Shown one piece after another: positions 52,523 to 61,418 of a stretch of 64,000 bases of DNA (position 1 is the first letter of the stretch; every line of letters starts with the position of its first letter). The stretch is from NCBI RefSeq assembly GCF_002220865.2, contig NZ_NHRJ02000001.1, positions 62,001 to 126,000 of the forward strand. Direction: 5' to 3'. The DNA comes from Paenibacillus xerothermodurans (GTDB lineage: Bacteria; Bacillota; Bacilli; Paenibacillales; NBRC-103111). Both the position numbers and the translations under genes were made by a program. The notes beneath the pieces are model-generated. The model searched no databases. It was not told the DNA's origin and saw only the letters and a program-made list of their open reading frames with translations.

Positions 52523-52636
52523 CTCATAGTAGTCCGAACCGGAGCCTATAACAATGTATATCGTTGGAAATCGTGTGCACAATAGCGGGTAGGTTGTACC
52601 TCAACGCTTTTGTTGTTCACTGCACGTGTACAGCAA

Positions 52637-52672
52637 AAGAAAAGGGTCGACCGAGCCATCCCGGTCAACCCT
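52637..52672 (-). terminator. Rho-independent terminator after namA
   Basis: Arms AGGGTCGACCG (52643-52653) and CGGTCAACCCT (52662-52672) with one mismatch, followed on the minus strand by TTTTCTTTT. No T run on the plus strand, so it does not clearly serve the repeat-protein gene. Confidence 0.8.
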
Positions 52673-52784
52673 GTGTGTGATAATCCATCTACGCGATGTC
52701 AAATATTGTATCGTGATCATAGCGGTCTGCCCCAGACATGTCAGCCACAGCCCGCCACGGCACTCCTGTCGTATAAAACGATGA

Positions 52785-53807
52785 TCAGTATGCGGGCTCG
52801 TACTGCCTTGGCGGGTTAACGTCGCCACCGGTTTGCTTTATCGCGTGAATTGCCCAGTACGGGTCGCGCAGCATACCGCGTGCAACAGCGACCAGATCCG
52901 CATCGCCGTTAGCTACCGTAGCTTCAGCGAGCGCCGGATCATCGAGCAGTCCGACGGCGATCACCGGCACATTCAGCGCTTGTTTGATGGCTCGTGCGTG
53001 CGGTACCTGGTAGCCCGGATAGTTGCCCGGCTTGGTTGGGCCTTCCGGACCGCCTTCACCTCCCGTCGACACATGGAACATATCCACGCCTGCTTCTTGG
53101 TACCTTCTGCAGAGCTCGACGCTGTGATCGAGACCATATCCGCCTGCCATGTACTCCGCCGCTGAGATTCTGAACAGCAGCGGCATATCCTCAGGCATGA
53201 TGCTCTTAATGGCTTTGATCACTTCCACGCCAAACAGCGCTCTGTCCTGACCATATTCGTCGTCTCTGTTATTGATTCGAGGCGAGTGAAATTGATGGAT
53301 GAGGTAACCGTGCGCCCCATGAATTTCGATCGTGTCAACACCAGCCGCAATCGCCCTCCGAGCCGCGTCTTGGAATTTCTTGACCATGTCCTTCACCTCG
53401 GAGGTGCTCAGTGGACGAGGTGTCTTGAATCGCACACCTGCGGGAATATCGGAAGGACCGACTGGCGGGTCTGCATCCTCCGCCTTGCGGCCGGCGTGGG
53501 CGATCTGAATCCCGATCTTGGCACCATGTTTATGTACTTCCGAAATAATTCTGCGGAAGGCCGGAACCTGATCATCCGACCACAGGCCGAGGTCAAAATC
53601 GGTAATACGGCCGTCCGGTTCCACGTCCGTCATTTCTATAATGATAAGGCCGCTTCCACCTATTGCTCTCGACACATAGTGAACATAATGCCATTCATTA
53701 GGCGTACCATCTCTGGCTTCGACCGAATATTGGCACATAGGAGGCATAACAATCCGGTTTTTCAATTCCATTCCTTTAATCTTAAAAGGGGCGGATAAAT
53801 GGCTCAT
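52785..53807 (-). CDS. namA: NADPH dehydrogenase NamA (Old Yellow Enzyme, YqjM type)
   Basis: 340 residues from ATG 53807 (SD AAGGAGAG), close to the 338 of B. subtilis YqjM. FMN site MPPMCQYS with the redox-tuning Cys near 26 and Tyr28, substrate His pair in IHGAHGYLIHQFHSP near 160-175, VSTGGEGGPEGP in the middle and DLVAVARGMLRDPYWAIHA near the end. It reduces activated alkenes and nitro compounds in detoxification. Single-gene unit with promoter/operator at 53850-53903. Confidence 0.94.
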   Translation of the reverse strand: MSHLSAPFKIKGMELKNRIVMPPMCQYSVEARDGTPNEWHYVHYVSRAIGGSGLIIIEMTDVEPDGRITDFDLGLWSDDQVPAFRRIISEVHKHGAKIGIQIAHAGRKAEDADPPVGPSDIPAGVRFKTPRPLSTSEVKDMVKKFQDAARRAIAAGVDTIEIHGAHGYLIHQFHSPRINNRDDEYGQDRALFGVEVIKAIKSIMPEDMPLLFRISAAEYMAGGYGLDHSVELCRRYQEAGVDMFHVSTGGEGGPEGPTKPGNYPGYQVPHARAIKQALNVPVIAVGLLDDPALAEATVANGDADLVAVARGMLRDPYWAIHAIKQTGGDVNPPRQYEPAY

Positions 53808-53849
53808 AATTGATCTCTCCTTTTCCATGTACGTATTTTTTTCTAGATA

Positions 53850-53903
53850 CTATTGTTTGCACAATAGCTTTTAATTATATACCGAACGTGAACCCTAACT
53901 CAA
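53850..53903 (-). promoter_or_regulatory. namA promoter with operator-like palindrome
   Basis: Minus strand: -35 TTGAGT (53903-53898), 18-bp spacer, -10 TATAAT (53879-53874). Just downstream lies a perfect 7-4-7 inverted repeat CTATTGTTTGCACAATAG (53850-53867), well placed for repression by a MarR/TetR-type electrophile sensor; the regulator is not in the window. Confidence 0.75.
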
Positions 53904-54177
53904 ATGCCGTGGTAGTAATGAATACCAGCCCCGCCGGGCGAGGGCAAACTGCTATCGCCGCTGATAGCAGTTCGCGTGGCGCTGCGGTCCCACTGCAGCC
54001 ATGGCGGACCCACGTGTAGCACTTGCGTATTGTGCTTTATTCAATTCGGAGCAGTCGGTAGTCATTTGGCTGTGCAGTGAATGTGCGAAGCGGCTGTGGA
54101 GGAACGTCGGCGGGCGATGGACCGGGCGGCTCTACAGGCGAGTCAGACGGGAGGTGGCCGAGCGGCCGCCAACAACG
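53904..54177. other. Intergenic sequence between namA promoter and dgoD terminator
   Basis: GC-rich stretch with no supported gene. A perfect hairpin AACTGCTATC/GATAGCAGTT (53947-53956 and 53963-53972, loop GCCGCT) is present without a T run on either side. Confidence 0.5.
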
Positions 54178-54214
54178 AAAAAGACTATGTCCGCTCATCA
54201 AGCGGCATAGTCTT
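54178..54214 (-). terminator. Rho-independent terminator after dgoD
   Basis: Outer stem AAGACTATG (54181-54189) with CATAGTCTT (54206-54214), inner CCGCT/AGCGG, then a T run on the minus strand. It lies 18 bp past the dgoD stop and ends the 61126-54233 operon. Confidence 0.88.
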
Positions 54215-54232
54215 CCTTATCATTCCAGCATC

Positions 54233-55381
54233 TTACCACTCGGCGACAGAACCATCGCGGTGTCTCCACGTCGGATTCCGCCATTGATGGCCTTCAGCAG
54301 CTAACTTTTTCACGTGCTCTTCATTGATTTCGATACCCAGGCCCGGTGCTTTCGGAATGTCGACGAAACCGTCCTTGTAGGCGAACACGTTACCGTCAAC
54401 TAAATAATCCAACAAGTCGCTGCCTTCGTTGTAATGGATGCCTAAGCTTTGCTCCTGAATAATGGCATTGTGAGCGGTTGCATCAACCTGCAGACAAGCA
54501 GCCAAAGCGATAGGTCCAAGCGGACAATGCGGGGCGAGCGCGACATCATACGCCTCCGCCATCGATGCGATTTTCTTACATTCCGTAATGCCGCCGGCAT
54601 GAGATAGATCAGGCTGGATAATGTCAGCGTAGCCTTCGGCAAACAGCTGTTTAAAATCCCATCTTGAGAACATGCGCTCGCCAGTAGCGATAGGAATGGA
54701 CGTATGATTGGCGATTTCGCGCAATGCTTCATTGTTTTCCGGCAGCACCGGTTCCTCGATGAACATGGGCCGATAGGGCTCGAGCTCTTTAGCCAACATT
54801 TTTGCCATAGGTTTATGTACCCGACCGTGAAAATCGATGCCGATCCCGATACTTCCGCCGACAGCCTCTCGCACCGCAGCGATACGGGCAACCGCCTGAT
54901 CCACTTTCTCGTAGGAATCGATGTACTGCAATTCTTCGGTTGCGTTCATTTTCACTGCTGTGAAGCCCGCCGCTACCACGGCCTTGGCGGCCAAGCCCAC
55001 TTCCGTCGGCCGGTCTCCGCCGATCCAGGAGTATACACGCATGCGGTCGCGGCACGCACCTCCTAACAGTTCGTGAATCGGAGCATTGTAATACTTCCCT
55101 TTAATGTCCCATAACGCCTGATCGATGCCGGCAATGGCGCTCATAATGATCGGCCCGCCCCGGTAAAAGCCGCCCCGATACATCGTATTCCAATGGTCTT
55201 CGATGCGCAGCGGGTTTTTGCCGATAAGCGCTTCCATTAACTCGTTTACGCAAGTCTGCACAGTGTCGGCCTTGCCCTCTATCACCGGCTCTCCCCAACC
55301 GCTGATGCCTTCATCCGTTTCAATTTTTAAAAATAACCATCTTGGCGCTACTTTGTAGCACGTGTAACCTGTGATCTTCAC
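54233..55381 (-). CDS. dgoD: D-galactonate dehydratase
   Basis: 382 residues if started at GTG 55381 (SD GGGGAG 9 nt upstream), the same length and N-terminus ([20 protein letters not shown]) as E. coli DgoD; an ATG three codons earlier abuts the SD. Enolase-superfamily residues: IDFHGRV (metal Asp and His), FIEEPV and ATGERM (metal Glu), and LAPHCPLGP (catalytic His). The ending [16 protein letters not shown] is diagnostic. It dehydrates D-galactonate to 2-keto-3-deoxygalactonate. dgoK/dgoA-type kinase and aldolase are not in the window. Last gene of the importer operon. Confidence 0.94.
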   Translation of the reverse strand: MKITGYTCYKVAPRWLFLKIETDEGISGWGEPVIEGKADTVQTCVNELMEALIGKNPLRIEDHWNTMYRGGFYRGGPIIMSAIAGIDQALWDIKGKYYNAPIHELLGGACRDRMRVYSWIGGDRPTEVGLAAKAVVAAGFTAVKMNATEELQYIDSYEKVDQAVARIAAVREAVGGSIGIGIDFHGRVHKPMAKMLAKELEPYRPMFIEEPVLPENNEALREIANHTSIPIATGERMFSRWDFKQLFAEGYADIIQPDLSHAGGITECKKIASMAEAYDVALAPHCPLGPIALAACLQVDATAHNAIIQEQSLGIHYNEGSDLLDYLVDGNVFAYKDGFVDIPKAPGLGIEINEEHVKKLAAEGHQWRNPTWRHRDGSVAEW

Positions 55382-55399
55382 CGTGTACATCTCCCCACA

Positions 55400-56395
55400 T
55401 TATGCAATCGTTTCCCACATTCGCTCGGTAACCTCGAAGCAGGTAGTTTCTTCCTCCAAACATCTTACCATATCGCGAACTACCTCTTCCATCAAAGATA
55501 AATGGCCCTCCACCGTAGCTCCGGCGACATGCGGGGTCAGAATGACATTGTTCAGCGCTAAAAAAGGGCTATCGCTGTGAACCGGCTCGCGTGAAAACAC
55601 ATCGAGAGCTGCGAAAAAGCGGCCTGATTGCAGCTGTTCCAGCAAGGCTTCCTCATCAAGCACATCCGTGCGCGAGGAGTTGATAAAAAGCGCCCCGTCG
55701 GGGATTCTCTCTATTAGTTCGCGTGTGATCATCCGGTAAGTGGCGGGCAGCTTTGGTGCGTGTATGGAAACAATGGGACAGCTCATCACTTCTTCAAGAC
55801 TCGCCCGTGTCACCCCAAGTGTGGCAGCTGCCTCGTCAGATAAATGAGGATCGAATACCTTAATGGTGACGCGAAACGGCGCAAGCAGCTGAATGAACGC
55901 TCTGGCCGTGGAACTCGCTGACACAATGCCAATCGTTTGCCCCGCCAGCTCCCGGCCTTTCCGCCCGCTTGCGCGCCACTGTCCAGCCCGCATTTCGTCA
56001 TGAAAAGCGGGAATATGCCGAAGCGAAGCCAGCAGCACGGACAAGCAGTATTCTCCTACACTATGGGCGATCCTTGGAGCGGCGGAAAAAACCTTGATCC
56101 TCTTGGCAAACACAGTGCTTGGTATTCTGCCTTTCACCGTGCCCGCTGCGTGGCCGATCATACGGAGCTTCGGCGACTTTTCCAACATTTGCTCTGTGAT
56201 TTTTGGCGAGCCCCAGCTGGTGAGCACCACTTCGACGGAACCGATCATCCCCGCCAGTTCCTCCTCGGTGAAATCCCGTCCCGTCTGATTCCAAACAGGC
56301 TCGAAATGCTTATTTAACAGGCGAACGCATTCTGATGAGCACACTTCATCCAGCCGCGATTGAGGCGGCAGTACAAGTGCTGTTGGTTTCCCCAT
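55400..56395 (-). CDS. D-isomer-specific 2-hydroxyacid dehydrogenase family protein with altered cofactor loop
   Basis: 331 residues from ATG 56395 (SD AAGGAGAG). The catalytic Arg (INSSRTDVLDEEAL), Glu (SREPVHSD) and His (LTPHVAGAT) are in place, but the Rossmann glycine motif reads GIVSASSTARAF instead of GxGxxG, so NAD(P) binding may be changed. It is a paralogue of the next gene, 67 bp upstream. Probably reduces or oxidises a 2-keto/2-hydroxy acid from sugar acid catabolism. Confidence 0.87.
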   Translation of the reverse strand: MGKPTALVLPPQSRLDEVCSSECVRLLNKHFEPVWNQTGRDFTEEELAGMIGSVEVVLTSWGSPKITEQMLEKSPKLRMIGHAAGTVKGRIPSTVFAKRIKVFSAAPRIAHSVGEYCLSVLLASLRHIPAFHDEMRAGQWRASGRKGRELAGQTIGIVSASSTARAFIQLLAPFRVTIKVFDPHLSDEAAATLGVTRASLEEVMSCPIVSIHAPKLPATYRMITRELIERIPDGALFINSSRTDVLDEEALLEQLQSGRFFAALDVFSREPVHSDSPFLALNNVILTPHVAGATVEGHLSLMEEVVRDMVRCLEEETTCFEVTERMWETIA

Positions 56396-56462
56396 ATTTA
56401 CTCTCCTTCGTCTAGCGCAACTGTTCTGCGCCACGGTTTGCGATCAGATTGAGCCAAATGGC

Positions 56463-57461
56463 TCACGTCATGATCGCCAGCTGTTCTTCCTTGACCTCGA
56501 AACGCAGCGGCGCACCTTGCAAAGCCCGCTCCAGCTCTTCCACCATTAGGGTGCCGATGCGGAGCCTTGAATCCGGATTTACACCGGCTAAGTGCGGACG
56601 CACAATAACATTGTCCATGCGGCGAAGTTCACTGTCAGTAGCCAGCGGCTCCAGCGCAAACACATCCAGCGCTGCGTTGAACCTGCCGAGCCGCAGCTCC
56701 TCGATCAGCGCGCTTTCATCGATCAAATCCCCGCGAGCCGTATTAATGAGCAGAGCGCCATCCCGGATGAACGACAACTCGTGCCGTCCAATCATTTGAT
56801 ACGTCTCCGGCACTTTTGGCGCGTGCAAAGAAATGACGTCCGATTCGGCCAGCAGTTCATGCAATTGTCGCAGTTCAACACCTAGCTCCTCGGCTTTCGC
56901 TTTCGAAATGAACGGATCATAGCCCAAAATGCGCACTTGAAACGGCTGGAGCAGCCGGATCACCTCACGCGCCACCATGCCCAAGCCGACCAAGCCAACC
57001 GTCCTGCCGCGGAGCTCGCAGGTTTCATAGGTCGAGCTCTTGGCGTTGCCGCCCGCGCGCATAACCTTATCCACCGGCACGATCTTGTGTCCCAGTGCCA
57101 AAATCAACGCCAATACCGATTCGCTCACGGACACCGCGATGGCATAGTTGCTGTTCAACACCCGAATGCCCCGCTGGTATACCTCCGTGGTCGGCAGAAT
57201 CGGTTTTACTGATCCTGCCATATGGGCGATCCACTGCAGCCGGTCCGCATGGTGCAGCACAGCATCTGTGAATGGCGCGCTCTTCCACGACGTAATCACC
57301 GTATCCACGCCGCGAATCCGCTCTGCCAGCTCCTGTTCGGTGAACGGGCGGTCGTATGGATTCCAGACGACCTCTCCGAGTCTATTCAACTTATCCAAGC
57401 TCCCAGGCGTAAAGAACAAATGAACCAAATTTCGCGGAATCTGTACCAAAAATTTATGCAT
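56463..57461 (-). CDS. D-isomer-specific 2-hydroxyacid dehydrogenase
   Basis: 332 residues from ATG 57461 (SD AAGGAG); the frame is open to 57587 but overlaps the binding-protein gene. Cofactor motif GLVGLGMVAREV (GxGxxA), catalytic Arg in INTARGDLIDESAL, Glu in LEPLATD and His in RPHLAGV. It begins 38 bp after the binding-protein gene in the same operon. Typical role: NAD-dependent oxidation of 2-hydroxyacids or reduction of glyoxylate/hydroxypyruvate-like substrates. Confidence 0.89.
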   Translation of the reverse strand: MHKFLVQIPRNLVHLFFTPGSLDKLNRLGEVVWNPYDRPFTEQELAERIRGVDTVITSWKSAPFTDAVLHHADRLQWIAHMAGSVKPILPTTEVYQRGIRVLNSNYAIAVSVSESVLALILALGHKIVPVDKVMRAGGNAKSSTYETCELRGRTVGLVGLGMVAREVIRLLQPFQVRILGYDPFISKAKAEELGVELRQLHELLAESDVISLHAPKVPETYQMIGRHELSFIRDGALLINTARGDLIDESALIEELRLGRFNAALDVFALEPLATDSELRRMDNVIVRPHLAGVNPDSRLRIGTLMVEELERALQGAPLRFEVKEEQLAIMT

Positions 57462-57499
57462 TGCCGTTAAGCTCCTTCCTGCAGCAGACGTAGGTCTTC

Positions 57500-59179
57500 C
57501 TACTTCTTGGCATCCACGGCTTTTTGATAGATTTCGATGTATTTTTTCAGATTCATTTTGTCCAGCGTTTGAACGTAATTGTCCCATTCCTTGTCGATGT
57601 CCAAATCACCGGTAACAAAACGGGCAATGCTCGTTTTTACATAGTCGTTGATTGTTTTATCCAAATCGGCGAGCTGCTGGGCATCGACAGGCGGGAAGAA
57701 CAGCGGAGGCACGATCTCGTCAATGCTCGGCTTATAAGGCTCGTAGTTTTTCTTGGTGACGTCATAATACATTTTTTCTTTGTCCGGTTGTTTCAGAACC
57801 GCCTGGCCGGCATAATACTCTTTATCGGTCCGGTAGTTGACGCCATACTGAGCCCAGTTTTCGTTTTGAACGCGTCCATATGGCACCAGCAATCTGTACG
57901 TGGCGGGATTGCCGTCACGACCCAAATCGCCCGGCTTCGCCTTTTCCCAAGAGGAGCCTTCCACGCCGAAGTTGGAATACAGCTGAGCCTCAAAATCGTA
58001 CATCGCATCCGCCCATCTCATGGTCGCCTCAGGATATTTGTTGGCGCTCGTCATGATAAATTCGCCCTGTCTGATTTTGTCATAAGCGAGCCAGGTCGTC
58101 TTTTGCACGCCGTTCGGCCCTTTCACCGGAGCGATTGGCTGATATTCGAGCCACCTTCCGCTTTCCCCCTCGACAATCGTAATATCTGACGGGGAGTGGG
58201 CTGGAATCGCACCCGCGATGACTGTGTTCGGGTTCTCCGCGATTTTTTTCAGGCCCGCTTTATCTAACGTAAACGTCTGCCGGTCCAGCAGCCCCTCTTT
58301 ATACAGCCTGTTCAGGTACTTAAGTCCCTCTTTCCATTCCGGCTTATTGTAAGCTGCATCGATTTTTCCGTCCTTCAAAAGCATCCGCTTGTACCCGTCG
58401 TCATAAATAAATGAATTCATCAAAAAGACGTCAATTTCGGACTTGGACGGTCTGGAACCTGTCGCAACACCGCCGACCAGCGGGATTTCGTCTTGTTTTC
58501 CGTTGCCGTTCGGGTCTTTTTCTTTGAATGCCTTAAGCATTTGATAAAATTCTTCCGTTGTGGTCGGCTCTTTCAAACCGAGCTTATCCAACCACGGCTT
58601 GTAAACGTACATTTTGTAGTCCAGCGAACAGTGATAGCAGTCGTTGACGTAGGGTAAGCTGTAAATTTTGCCGCCTGGTGCGGAGATCGCGCTTTTTACT
58701 TCAGGCATTTCCTTGAATATTTTTTTCGTGTTTTCCCCATACTTCTCGATTAAATCGGTGAATGACACAAATATGCCTTGTTCGCCGTAAATCATTTGCT
58801 GCTCCGGTGACACGTCGAGGTTCATGATCACATCGGGCAAATCGCCGCCGGCCAGCAGCAGATTCAGCTGCTCTTGGAAGTTCTTCTCATCGAGCACCGT
58901 CCAGTCCACATGGATGTTCGTTTTGTTTTCCAGCCATTTGGTATATCCGTTCGTGTTCAAATCTTCGACCAGGCTGCTGCCCTTCACGGCCACCTTCAAA
59001 GTGATCTTTTCATTCACAATCGGAAATTGACCGGGCGGATTGACATTTGCCGCGGTGGCGCTTGCCTCCGTTCCCTGCGTTTCCTCCATGCTTGTGCCGG
59101 CTTGCTCCTTCGAGCACGCGGACATCACAGCTGACAGTGCAAAAACCGTAGATAGCAGGAGTGCAGCCGATTTTTTCAA
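57500..59179 (-). CDS. Extracellular solute-binding lipoprotein, LplA type
   Basis: 559 residues, the large Lpl-type binding protein common in Paenibacillus. Start choice: an upstream TTG at 59206 precedes the SD GGGAGG, while the TTG at 59179 lies 8 nt after it and gives a clean lipoprotein signal MKKSAALLLSTVFALSAVMSAC. The body contains WLENKTNIHVDWTVLDEKNF, GDLPDVIMNLD and KEKDPNGNGKQDEIPLVGG, a calcium-like loop frequent in this family. Cognate permeases are directly upstream. Ligand probably a galactose/galacturonate-type glycoside, inferred from dgoD. Confidence 0.91.
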   Translation of the reverse strand: MKKSAALLLSTVFALSAVMSACSKEQAGTSMEETQGTEASATAANVNPPGQFPIVNEKITLKVAVKGSSLVEDLNTNGYTKWLENKTNIHVDWTVLDEKNFQEQLNLLLAGGDLPDVIMNLDVSPEQQMIYGEQGIFVSFTDLIEKYGENTKKIFKEMPEVKSAISAPGGKIYSLPYVNDCYHCSLDYKMYVYKPWLDKLGLKEPTTTEEFYQMLKAFKEKDPNGNGKQDEIPLVGGVATGSRPSKSEIDVFLMNSFIYDDGYKRMLLKDGKIDAAYNKPEWKEGLKYLNRLYKEGLLDRQTFTLDKAGLKKIAENPNTVIAGAIPAHSPSDITIVEGESGRWLEYQPIAPVKGPNGVQKTTWLAYDKIRQGEFIMTSANKYPEATMRWADAMYDFEAQLYSNFGVEGSSWEKAKPGDLGRDGNPATYRLLVPYGRVQNENWAQYGVNYRTDKEYYAGQAVLKQPDKEKMYYDVTKKNYEPYKPSIDEIVPPLFFPPVDAQQLADLDKTINDYVKTSIARFVTGDLDIDKEWDNYVQTLDKMNLKKYIEIYQKAVDAKK

Positions 59180-59254
59180 AGCTTTCAACCTCCCTTTCTT
59201 TTTCAACGGTGCAGAGCTGACTCACTGTATTGCCTGACTAAGCCTGAAGACTCA

Positions 59255-60148
59255 CTAACCTTTGATCGAACCGATCATCACCCCTTTGACAAAATGTCTT
59301 TGCACAAACGGGTAAATGAGCAGCATTGGCGTGGTCGCCACGACGATCAGGGAGTATTTCAGCAGATCCGCGAGCCCCTGGCGGGCAATGAGATCTTCTT
59401 CGCTTGTCACCATGCTGGGATCGATCTGGTTCTGGATCAAAATCGTTCGGAGCACCAGCTGCAGCGGATACAGCTCGCGGTCTTTCAGATACATGAGAGC
59501 ATTGAAATAAGAGTTCCAATGACCCACGGCGTAAAACAAAGCCAGCACGGCAATAATCGGACCGGACAGCGGGATGACCATTTTGAGCAGAAACTTCCAG
59601 TCCGTACAGCCGTCCACTTGAGCCGCTTCGAGCATCTCGTGCGGAATCGTGGTTTGAAAATACGTCCTTGCCACGATCACGTTGAATACACTGATGGCGG
59701 AGGGCAGCAGCATCGCCCAAGCGGTGTCGAGCAAGCCCAAATCTTTTACCAGCAAATAGTTGGGGATGATACCGCCTGAAAACATGATGGTGAACACGAA
59801 AATGAACATAATCGCATTGCGCCCGATAAAATCTTTTCGCGACAGCGGATACGCGGCGATCACAGTCAAAATGACATTGATGGCCGTGCCTGCCACAGTG
59901 TAGAACAATGAATTGGCAAAACCCGTCCAGATCGCCTTGTATTCAAACACCGCATTATAGCCTTTAAGCCCCGGCTCCACCGGCCACAGCCAGACCCTGC
60001 CGGACGTAACCGCCTCCGTGGAGCTAAAAGAAGCGCTTACAATGTAAACCAGCGGATATAGCACAGCGAGAAAAAACAACGATAGCACCGTGTAGTTTAC
60101 GATGTTAAACACTCTGTCCACCGTGACCTCTTTGACTGAGGAATTCAC
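59255..60148 (-). CDS. Carbohydrate ABC transporter permease, LplC type
   Basis: 297 residues, GTG start with SD AGGAGG 7 nt upstream. Six hydrophobic segments and EAA loop (MLEAAQVDGCTDWKFLLKMVIPLSGP) near residues 180-206; ends in FVKGVMIGSIKG, the usual C-terminus of LplC/YtcP proteins. It follows the LplB-type permease by 15 bp. Confidence 0.92.
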   Translation of the reverse strand: MNSSVKEVTVDRVFNIVNYTVLSLFFLAVLYPLVYIVSASFSSTEAVTSGRVWLWPVEPGLKGYNAVFEYKAIWTGFANSLFYTVAGTAINVILTVIAAYPLSRKDFIGRNAIMFIFVFTIMFSGGIIPNYLLVKDLGLLDTAWAMLLPSAISVFNVIVARTYFQTTIPHEMLEAAQVDGCTDWKFLLKMVIPLSGPIIAVLALFYAVGHWNSYFNALMYLKDRELYPLQLVLRTILIQNQIDPSMVTSEEDLIARQGLADLLKYSLIVVATTPMLLIYPFVQRHFVKGVMIGSIKG

Positions 60149-60163
60149 CTGTCACCCTCCTGT

Positions 60164-61126
60164 CTACCACAAACTGCTTTGTCCCAATCTTTTGGCAAGA
60201 CGGTTCACGGCAAGAAGTAAAATGAGATTGATCACGTTTTTGAAAAGACCGATAGCGGAAGAGTAGGAAAAGTTGACGACGGTTGATGCCAGCCCCACTT
60301 TGTATACGTAGGTGTCGACGATCTCGGAGGTTTGAAGATTGAGCGGATTTTGCATGAGAAATGTTTTTTCAAAGCCGATTTCGAGCATGCGGCCCACTTC
60401 CATAATAAGGAGGATGACCGCAATAGGCATGATGCCCGGCAGGTCGATGTGCCACATTCTGCGCAGTTTGGTTGCACCGTCAACGACAGCGGCTTCGTGT
60501 AGCGCAGGGTCGATGCTCGATAACGCAGCCAGGTAGATAATGCAGCTAAAACCAACATTTTGCCATACCCCCGACCATACGTAGATACTCTTGAAGTATT
60601 CCGGAACTCCGAGCAAATTCACCGACTCGAAGCCAAAGGCACGGGCGATTGTACTCACAATTCCGATGCGCGGATCCAGTACTTGCATGATAATGCCGAC
60701 CATAACGACCACTGAAATAAAATGCGGTGCGTAGGTGACCATTTGAACCAGCTTTTTGAACTTCTCATGCATGACATAATTCAGACTGAGAGCCAGCAGG
60801 ATCGGAAAAGGAAACCCTGCCGCCAGCTGATACAAGCTAAGGCCGATCGTGTTGCCCATAATGTTCCAAAATTCATACGACTCGAAAAACCTAACGAAAT
60901 GATCAAACCCCACCCAAGGACTGTCCCAAATGCCCTTCGTGGCGATGAAGTTTTTAAAGGCGATTTGGGCGCCGTACATGGGAACGTATTTGAAGATAAT
61001 AATGTAAGCGAAAGGCAGAGCCATGAGCAGATACAGCTGCCAAACCTTGGCCATGTCTTTTAACAGCTTGACGCCTTTATGAGTCCGCGTGATCCCGGCC
61101 GCCCGTTCCACTGTTGCCGATTCCAC
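60164..61126 (-). CDS. Carbohydrate ABC transporter permease, LplB type
   Basis: 320 residues from GTG 61126, chosen because AAAGGAGG lies 7 nt upstream; the longer frame to 61192 (GTG) has no SD. Six membrane segments, conserved FKYVPMYGAQIAFKNF near residue 50, EAA loop LHEAAVVDGATKLRRMWHIDLPGIMP near 215, and the C-terminus NRLAKRLGQSSLW typical of LplB/YteP. First gene of the importer/dgoD operon. Confidence 0.91.
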   Translation of the reverse strand: MESATVERAAGITRTHKGVKLLKDMAKVWQLYLLMALPFAYIIIFKYVPMYGAQIAFKNFIATKGIWDSPWVGFDHFVRFFESYEFWNIMGNTIGLSLYQLAAGFPFPILLALSLNYVMHEKFKKLVQMVTYAPHFISVVVMVGIIMQVLDPRIGIVSTIARAFGFESVNLLGVPEYFKSIYVWSGVWQNVGFSCIIYLAALSSIDPALHEAAVVDGATKLRRMWHIDLPGIMPIAVILLIMEVGRMLEIGFEKTFLMQNPLNLQTSEIVDTYVYKVGLASTVVNFSYSSAIGLFKNVINLILLLAVNRLAKRLGQSSLW

Positions 61127-61418
61127 ACCGACACCTCCTTTCAAATTGGTACTGGCCGCGCCACCGTCGTTATATCCAAGTTCCGTGGACACTGCACCGC
61201 AGAGCGGACGCCGCGTTACAGTTACGATAGCCAGCTTGGATGCGGAGCGTACTGCGGGCGCTTGACCTTACAGCCGCAGGCACGTGGAATCCGTGGATTG
61301 AGCCCGCCAGCAATTCCGTGCAACGATCGCGGCAGCTGCGGCTCGGCGGACCGTGCACAGCGCTTAAGTGCATTGAGCGCGCCGATCAATTCCGTGCAAC
61401 AATCGCACACCTGTGAGC
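61127..61418. repeat. 292-bp intergenic region with a 34-35-bp direct repeat
   Basis: A segment beginning ATTGAGCCCGCCAGCAATTC (61297-61330) recurs as 61372-61406 (ATTGAGCGCGCCGATCAATTC...), both ending TCCGTGCAACRATCGC. The importer promoter should be here but no strong -35/-10 pair was recognised. Confidence 0.6.

Noticed and set aside
51152-52582. 476-codon minus-strand frame rich in Arg, Ser and Ile repeats
   Set aside because: It is antisense to the 51176-52522 repeat gene; it has no ribosome binding site and its composition is the mirror of the Ala/Pro codons.
53947-53972. Perfect hairpin as a terminator of namA or dgoD
   Set aside because: It has no T tract on either strand and lies upstream of namA; the real terminators are at 52637-52672 and 54178-54214.
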